In this document: positions 60,788-64,000 of the stretch, one piece after another
Numbering within the stretch: position 1 is the first letter of the stretch
Layout: each line of letters starts with the position of its first letter
Source: Deinococcus betulae
Lineage (GTDB): Bacteria; Deinococcota; Deinococci; Deinococcales; Deinococcaceae
Direction: 5' to 3'
Assembly: GCF_020166395.1 (NCBI RefSeq)
Contig: NZ_JAIQXU010000008.1
Coordinates: forward strand, 1-64,000
DNA: 64,000 nt
The notes under the pieces: model-generated
The model's input: only the letters and a program-made list of their open reading frames with translations
Database searches by the model: none
What the model was told of the DNA's origin: nothing
Translations under genes and position numbers: made by a program

Positions 60788-61021
60788 TCAGGCGGGCACG
60801 GCGCGAACCTGCAGCGCCAGGGTGCCCATCAGCTGAGCGTGATGCTCGGCACTGACCTGAAGAATGACTCGGCCTTTGAGATACAGGTCCGATACGGCGT
60901 GCACCGTGGTCTGTTCAATGTGCCGCAAGAGGACGGTATACCGGCGTCCTGCGGTCGTGAACTGCACACGGTCCATCGTGCCCGGCACCCAGGACAGGGC
61001 CAGGAAAGAAAAACTGCTCAT
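60788..61021 (-). CDS. Small hypothetical protein (77 aa)
   Basis: The frame from ATG 61021 (GAGG about 6 bases upstream) encodes MSSFSFLALSWVPGTMDRVQ, a beta-rich middle (YTVLLRHIEQTTVHAVSDLY) and VRAVPA at the end. The first 16 residues are hydrophobic but too few for a confident signal peptide. Composition is that of a folded protein. No family is recognised. It lies in the AT-richer small-gene stretch. Confidence 0.45.
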   Translation of the reverse strand: MSSFSFLALSWVPGTMDRVQFTTAGRRYTVLLRHIEQTTVHAVSDLYLKGRVILQVSAEHHAQLMGTLALQVRAVPA

Positions 61022-61170
61022 GACTGCCTCGCTTTGCCAGAGCTCCAAATGAAGCCCGAACTTTTACAGTCTATCTGACCCTCATGATGTTCTGATGGCA
61101 AGAAAAAATCCTTCTCTCAACTTCATTTGATCGGCGTGTTTTTTGAGATCTAATAGTTCTGCCCATGCAG

Positions 61171-61196
61171 TTGACACTTCATAAATAAACTATGCT
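61171..61196 (+). promoter_or_regulatory. Promoter-like sequence before the 86-residue gene
   Basis: TTGACA (61171-61176) and TATGCT (61191-61196) are separated by only 14 bases, shorter than usual. TATGCT is 6 bases before ATG 61203, the leaderless layout. The region 61090-61200 is conspicuously AT-rich. Confidence 0.4.
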
Positions 61197-61202
61197 GTTC
61201 TG

Positions 61203-61463
61203 ATGTTGAGACTCGAAGGCCTTTATGCAATTTCACCGACCAAACGGATGACACTCTTTGCTGATCCTATTCGGCCTTTATCTGGTGTGCTGGCTTCTGA
61301 TCTTCAAGCCGTCCAAGACGCCTGCGCGGCCAACGCTGGGCAATGTGCCGTGCAGGTCAACACCGCCTTCGGGTGGATGCAGGGGACCCTCAGTGAGAAG
61401 ACCCCCGCCCGCCTGCGCCTCCGTTCCTTTGAAGGGCACCTGTCGTTTCTGCCGCGTTCGTGA
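61203..61463 (+). CDS. Small hypothetical protein (86 aa)
   Basis: The frame encodes MLRLEGLYAISPTKRMTLFA, a helical DLQAVQDACAANAGQCAVQV segment with two cysteines and a beta-like tail (ARLRLRSFEGHLSFLPRS). A leaderless -10 precedes it. A second frame (from 61258) with a hydrophobic start overlaps it but lacks start signals. No family is recognised. Its 3' end faces the next minus-strand gene. Confidence 0.45.
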   Translation: MLRLEGLYAISPTKRMTLFADPIRPLSGVLASDLQAVQDACAANAGQCAVQVNTAFGWMQGTLSEKTPARLRLRSFEGHLSFLPRS

Positions 61464-61492
61464 GGGGTGCGGCAGGCCCCCCCGCGTGCGGC

Positions 61493-61693
61493 CTAATTTC
61501 GGAACGACAACATAAGTTCGTCGCGGTGCCGTGCCGCTTCGTGTTGCGACATGCCGCAGTCCACCAGATAAGCCTCGACGGCTGCGCCCGCCGAGGTCAC
61601 GGCCGCCTGTTCAGACTCAATACCGCTAAAAGCCATCACGTACAGGCGGAACAGATGCGCAGCAGTGGCAAAGGCGACCTTGTTGGTGTCCAT
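61493..61693 (-). CDS. Small hypothetical helical protein (66 aa)
   Basis: The product (MDTNKVAFATAAHLFRLYVM; ESEQAAVTSAGAAVEAYLVD) is predicted to be helical with one cysteine. AAGGG lies directly before the ATG and TAGGCT 5 bases upstream, so either a weak ribosome site or a leaderless start could serve. No family is recognised. Confidence 0.45.
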   Translation of the reverse strand: MDTNKVAFATAAHLFRLYVMAFSGIESEQAAVTSAGAAVEAYLVDCGMSQHEAARHRDELMLSFRN

Positions 61694-61719
61694 CCCTTAG
61701 CCTACGCCTCACCCGTCAG

Positions 61720-61733
61720 GTGCAGGCCTGCAC
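61720..61733. promoter_or_regulatory. Perfect 14-bp palindrome
   Basis: GTGCAGGCCTGCAC is self-complementary and sits between the divergent starts at 61693 and 61742, so it may be an operator for one or both small genes. Confidence 0.4.
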
Positions 61734-61741
61734 ACCTGGCT

Positions 61742-61903
61742 GTGAAAGCTCTGAATCTGAAAGAAGGTGCACCGGGTGGCATTCCCGTCTGGTTGATGCT
61801 GACGGTGATTGCTCTGGTGGTGGGCAATCTGGTGCTCTGGCTGGTGCTCCATACGCCTCGTTCGGCGTTGGCCGCTGGCGCAGGTGTACTGCCGGTCAAT
61901 TAA
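61742..61903 (+). CDS. Small single-pass membrane protein (53 aa)
   Basis: GTG 61742 opens a 53-codon frame with a short charged start (KALNLKEGAPGG), one strong membrane helix (PVWLMLTVIALVVGNLVLWL) and a short tail ending LPVN. It has no clear ribosome site. It is divergent from the 66-residue gene across a 14-bp palindrome. The helix makes chance less likely, but the call is tentative. Confidence 0.35.
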   Translation: MKALNLKEGAPGGIPVWLMLTVIALVVGNLVLWLVLHTPRSALAAGAGVLPVN

Positions 61904-61967
61904 GCAGCGCATATGAGTCACTCAGGAGTCAGGAGAGTAAGGCGGCCACTGGGTCGCTTTTTTGCGC

Positions 61968-62405
61968 TTATCTGGAGAAGCGCTGCCCCGTGCCAGAGTG
62001 ATACTGCACGCCGGACCAGAACACGACCAGTTGCTGCACCAGCGCTTCCCACTCGGCAACGGCATCTGGCTTGTGTACGCACGCGCTCACACCCAGGCCA
62101 TACGCCCGCGTCAGATCGTCCTCGCGCAGAGCCGCCCCGAGCACCATGACCGGCATCGTCGCCCACGGTCCCTGCTGCCGAAGACAGGCCAAGACTGCCC
62201 AGACCTGCTCATCGTCCAGGTGGAGCCCCAACAGGACGACCTGCGGGCCGGCGGGCATAGTCGTCTGCACATATGACCGCGCGGCCTGCCCTCCAGGCAC
62301 CACAGTCAGAACCACCTCGGGGGCGACCAACTCGAAGACCGCCTGGATCAGCGTGCGGTCAAATGGTGAATCCTCGATCAGCAAAAAGGTCGGTGTCGAG
62401 GGCAT
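61968..62405 (-). CDS. Receiver-domain protein lacking the phosphoacceptor aspartate
   Basis: The 145-residue protein is a stand-alone CheY-like receiver: LLIEDSPFDRTLIQAVF with the acidic pair Glu11-Asp12, and the conserved Lys112 in VHKP. The phosphoacceptor position in VVLLGLHL holds Gly60 instead of Asp, and the switch Thr/Ser position holds Gly90 (VLGAAL). It cannot be phosphorylated in the usual way and may be a pseudo-receiver working through protein contacts or another signal. No output domain and no kinase are nearby. Two tandem in-frame features, size and order, otherwise fit the family. Confidence 0.85.
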   Translation of the reverse strand: MPSTPTFLLIEDSPFDRTLIQAVFELVAPEVVLTVVPGGQAARSYVQTTMPAGPQVVLLGLHLDDEQVWAVLACLRQQGPWATMPVMVLGAALREDDLTRAYGLGVSACVHKPDAVAEWEALVQQLVVFWSGVQYHSGTGQRFSR

Positions 62406-62651
62406 CCCCGAGGTCTATCACTGTTGAGATAGCTTTGAGACTCTAGAGCTTGGTTAAGCCTTAGGTGTTGTGGGACTGTCCCTATATTCCAGTCGTGAGT
62501 GGCCAGCGTACTGCCATCTTGATCGCTGTGCGATGCCTCTGACCAGCTGAGCCTTTGGCCTCTGCTAGAACAGTCTGGTTGACATAGAGATCAAATCCCC
62601 TGATCGCTCCGAGGTGCGTGGACCTCTGACGAGCTGATCTGATTTCCGGCC
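62406..62651. other. Intergenic stretch without a recognised gene
   Basis: No open frame with start signals is seen. CTATC/GATAG (62415-62432) upstream of the receiver gene is a weak inverted repeat. TTGACA at 62579 has no -10 at the right distance. Confidence 0.4.
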
Positions 62652-62768
62652 GACACCGACCCGAGCATTCCGCCGCGCCTGTACACTCACGGACGCGCTG
62701 AGGCCCGGAAAGCGGCGCGGATGCAGGCAGCCGTGGGCCTAGATCATCTGATCCCGGAAGAGCCGTAG
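62652..62768 (+). pseudogene. Probable 3' remnant of a gene
   Basis: A 39-codon frame ending in TAG reads [20 protein letters not shown] and continues through [15 protein letters not shown]. The composition and codon choice look coding, but an in-frame stop lies just upstream and no start signal exists. It is best seen as the tail of a decayed gene. The family is not recognised. Confidence 0.35.
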
Positions 62769-62789
62769 GGGTAAAAGAGGGGTAACGAA

Positions 62790-63233
62790 GTGGAAGAAAA
62801 ACCTGGAAAAGCGCCGCGCAGCCGCGCCCGCATGCTGGAACTGGTGTTTCCCAAGGACACGAACTATCACGGTACTGCCTTTGGGGGCTGGGTTCTATCC
62901 CTGATGGACAAGGCGGCCAGCATTGCCGCTGTGCGTCATGCCGGGGGCAACGTGGTGACGGCGCGCATGGACGGCGTGGATTTTCATGTGCCCATTCGGG
63001 TGGCGGACGCCGTGGCCCTGGACGCCCAGGTGGTCAAGGTGGGCCGCACCTCCATGACCATCCGGGTGGATGTCTACCGCGAACACATGGCCAGCGGCGA
63101 GCAGGAGATAGCGACCACCGGCTACTTCGTGTTTGTGGCGCTGGATGACGCCGGGAAGCCCAGAGCGGTGCCGCCCCTGCCTGAAGGCCAGGACACCAGC
63201 AGCGTCCAGCCGGACCCAGAGGCCCGCCCATGA
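62790..63233 (+). CDS. Acyl-CoA thioesterase, hotdog fold (YciA-like)
   Basis: The 147-residue protein starts at GTG 62790, 8 bases after GAGGGG. It shows the hotdog acyl-CoA thioesterase pattern: [20 protein letters not shown] with the catalytic Asp, [14 protein letters not shown], and the coenzyme A-binding strand [15 protein letters not shown]. Such enzymes hydrolyse medium to long acyl-CoA esters. Its stop overlaps the start of the phosphatase gene in ATGA. The C-terminal 25 residues are Pro-rich and variable. Confidence 0.92.
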   Translation: MEEKPGKAPRSRARMLELVFPKDTNYHGTAFGGWVLSLMDKAASIAAVRHAGGNVVTARMDGVDFHVPIRVADAVALDAQVVKVGRTSMTIRVDVYREHMASGEQEIATTGYFVFVALDDAGKPRAVPPLPEGQDTSSVQPDPEARP

Positions 63234-63853
63234 GTGACGACCTCTCGCCGCTGCTGCACCTGACCCTGGTGCGCCACGGCCTGACCGACTGGAACGGCTC
63301 CGGGCGCTGGCAGGGCTGGACCGACACCCCACTGGGCGAAGCGGGACAGGCGCAGGCCCTGAAATTGAGAGACCGGCTGGCTGGGCGCACCTACGACGCC
63401 ATTCACAGCAGCGATCTGAGCCGCGCCGCTGACACCGCCATACTGGCCCTGCCTGAGCAGCCCCTCATCCTGGATGTGCGCCTGCGCGAACTGGCCTTCG
63501 GAGCATTTGAAGGTGTGACCACCGACGACGTGCTGCACGACGAGCGGTATGCCGAGTGGCAACGCGACCCCTGGGGGCAGCCGGCCCCCGACGGCGAGAG
63601 CCTACAGGAGGTGGCCGAGCGCCTGCGCGACTGGGCCGAGGGTCTGGCAGGTGGGCGCGTGATCGCCTTCAGCCACGGCGCAGCCATCCGCGCGCTGCTG
63701 TGCGACCTGTTCAGCTGGCCTGCCACACCGCAACCCGGCTACGTGCTGCCGTTTCCCTATCAGCTCTCCCATACCAGCCTGACCACCCTGACCCGCGTGG
63801 ACGGCCGCTGGACCCTCCTGACCTACAACGACCACGCTCATTTGGAGGAGTAA
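63230..63853 (+). CDS. Histidine phosphatase family protein
   Basis: The 207-residue protein has the RHG motif [10 protein letters not shown] with the phosphorylated His, the second pocket [11 protein letters not shown], the acid in [11 protein letters not shown] and the second catalytic His in [12 protein letters not shown]. This places it with cofactor-independent phosphoglycerate mutase-like and CobC-like phosphatases; the substrate cannot be told. It is translationally coupled to the thioesterase gene. Confidence 0.92.
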   Translation: MSDDLSPLLHLTLVRHGLTDWNGSGRWQGWTDTPLGEAGQAQALKLRDRLAGRTYDAIHSSDLSRAADTAILALPEQPLILDVRLRELAFGAFEGVTTDDVLHDERYAEWQRDPWGQPAPDGESLQEVAERLRDWAEGLAGGRVIAFSHGAAIRALLCDLFSWPATPQPGYVLPFPYQLSHTSLTTLTRVDGRWTLLTYNDHAHLEE

Positions 63854-63893
63854 GGAGCAGGTTGTGGGAAGTAGGGAGTGGGAAAAGATAGGA

Positions 63894-63914
63894 GCAGGGG
63901 TCATACGCCCCTGC
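63894..63914. terminator. Hairpin after the phosphatase gene
   Basis: GCAGGGG (63894-63900) pairs with CCCCTGC (63908-63914) around a 7-base loop. There is no T run; a weak terminator at best. Confidence 0.45.
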
Positions 63915-63983
63915 CCCCGTCCTCTGCTTCACAGCTTTCTGTGTCCCCTATAGGCGTGGAGGGAGCAACAGCCCTACCTGTTT

Positions 63984-64000
63984 TTAAAAGTAGAACCTAT
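63984..64000 (-). repeat. Dispersed repeat, copy D (edge fragment)
   Basis: The last bases, AAAAGTAGAACCTAT (from 63986), are the inverted end block AGGTTCTACTTTT seen in copies A-C. The rest of this copy should lie beyond the right edge. Confidence 0.55.

Noticed and set aside
61258..61515. An alternative 85-codon frame with a hydrophobic start overlapping the 86-residue gene
   Set aside because: It has no ribosome site or -10, while the frame from 61203 has a start-adjacent hexamer. It was not excluded completely.

Overview
The window is high-GC DNA from a Deinococcus chromosome. The evidence is a caa3-type oxidase with fused subunits I+III, a tandem glutamate dehydrogenase pair arranged as in Thermus, DUF11-rich envelope proteins, and many genes whose -10 hexamer (TANNNT) sits 5-9 bases before the start codon. 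That last pattern marks the leaderless mRNAs common in Deinococcus, and I used it to choose several starts. There are about 60 genes. I saw no rRNA, tRNA, CRISPR array, prophage or complete insertion sequence.

Layout. 0-2 kb: the 3' end of an SMP-30-like propeller gene and a cis-prenyltransferase. 2.4-17.6 kb: a five-gene operon of exported DUF11-repeat proteins, including a 1588-residue protein ending in a probable outer-membrane barrel; this is the most striking locus. 17.8-24.3 kb: pnp, a small membrane protein, dkgB, a kinase gene broken by an amber codon, and two hypothetical genes. 24.3-28.6 kb: an HxlR regulator divergent from a six-gene operon (three VOC/PhnB proteins, DUF4287/DUF5655, a DHA2 exporter, a helix-hairpin-helix protein). 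28.7-32.2 kb: a molybdopterin oxidoreductase, a second amber-interrupted frame, and a GH6 cellulase with two LacI-type operators. 32.4-41.7 kb: an ArsC/Spx-like protein without its cysteine, ruvB, SCO1, an inverted pair of a dispersed repeat, ctaDE, ctaC, ctaB, ctaA and a DUF420 protein.

41.9-48.9 kb: MFS, panB, the two GDH-family genes, polyprenyl synthase, and a stress-protein-like membrane protein. 49-56.5 kb: another repeat copy, pabC and a PabB-PabA fusion, a DUF4214-like exported protein, an Rrf2 regulator, a second regulator, MFS, pyrD. 56.5-60 kb: a guanidine exporter behind an apparent guanidine-III riboswitch, two small acidic proteins, and queF-queD-queE-queC. 60-62.8 kb: an AT-richer stretch with a MITE-like element, small unknown genes and a receiver protein without its phosphoacceptor. 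62.8-64 kb: a thioesterase, a histidine phosphatase, and the edge of a fourth repeat copy.

The genes group into functions: haem A synthesis and oxidase assembly (SCO1, CtaA, CtaB, DUF420, CtaC, CtaDE), queuosine precursor synthesis, p-aminobenzoate synthesis, polyprenyl chain synthesis, and envelope construction. All calls come from reading the sequence; no database search was run.
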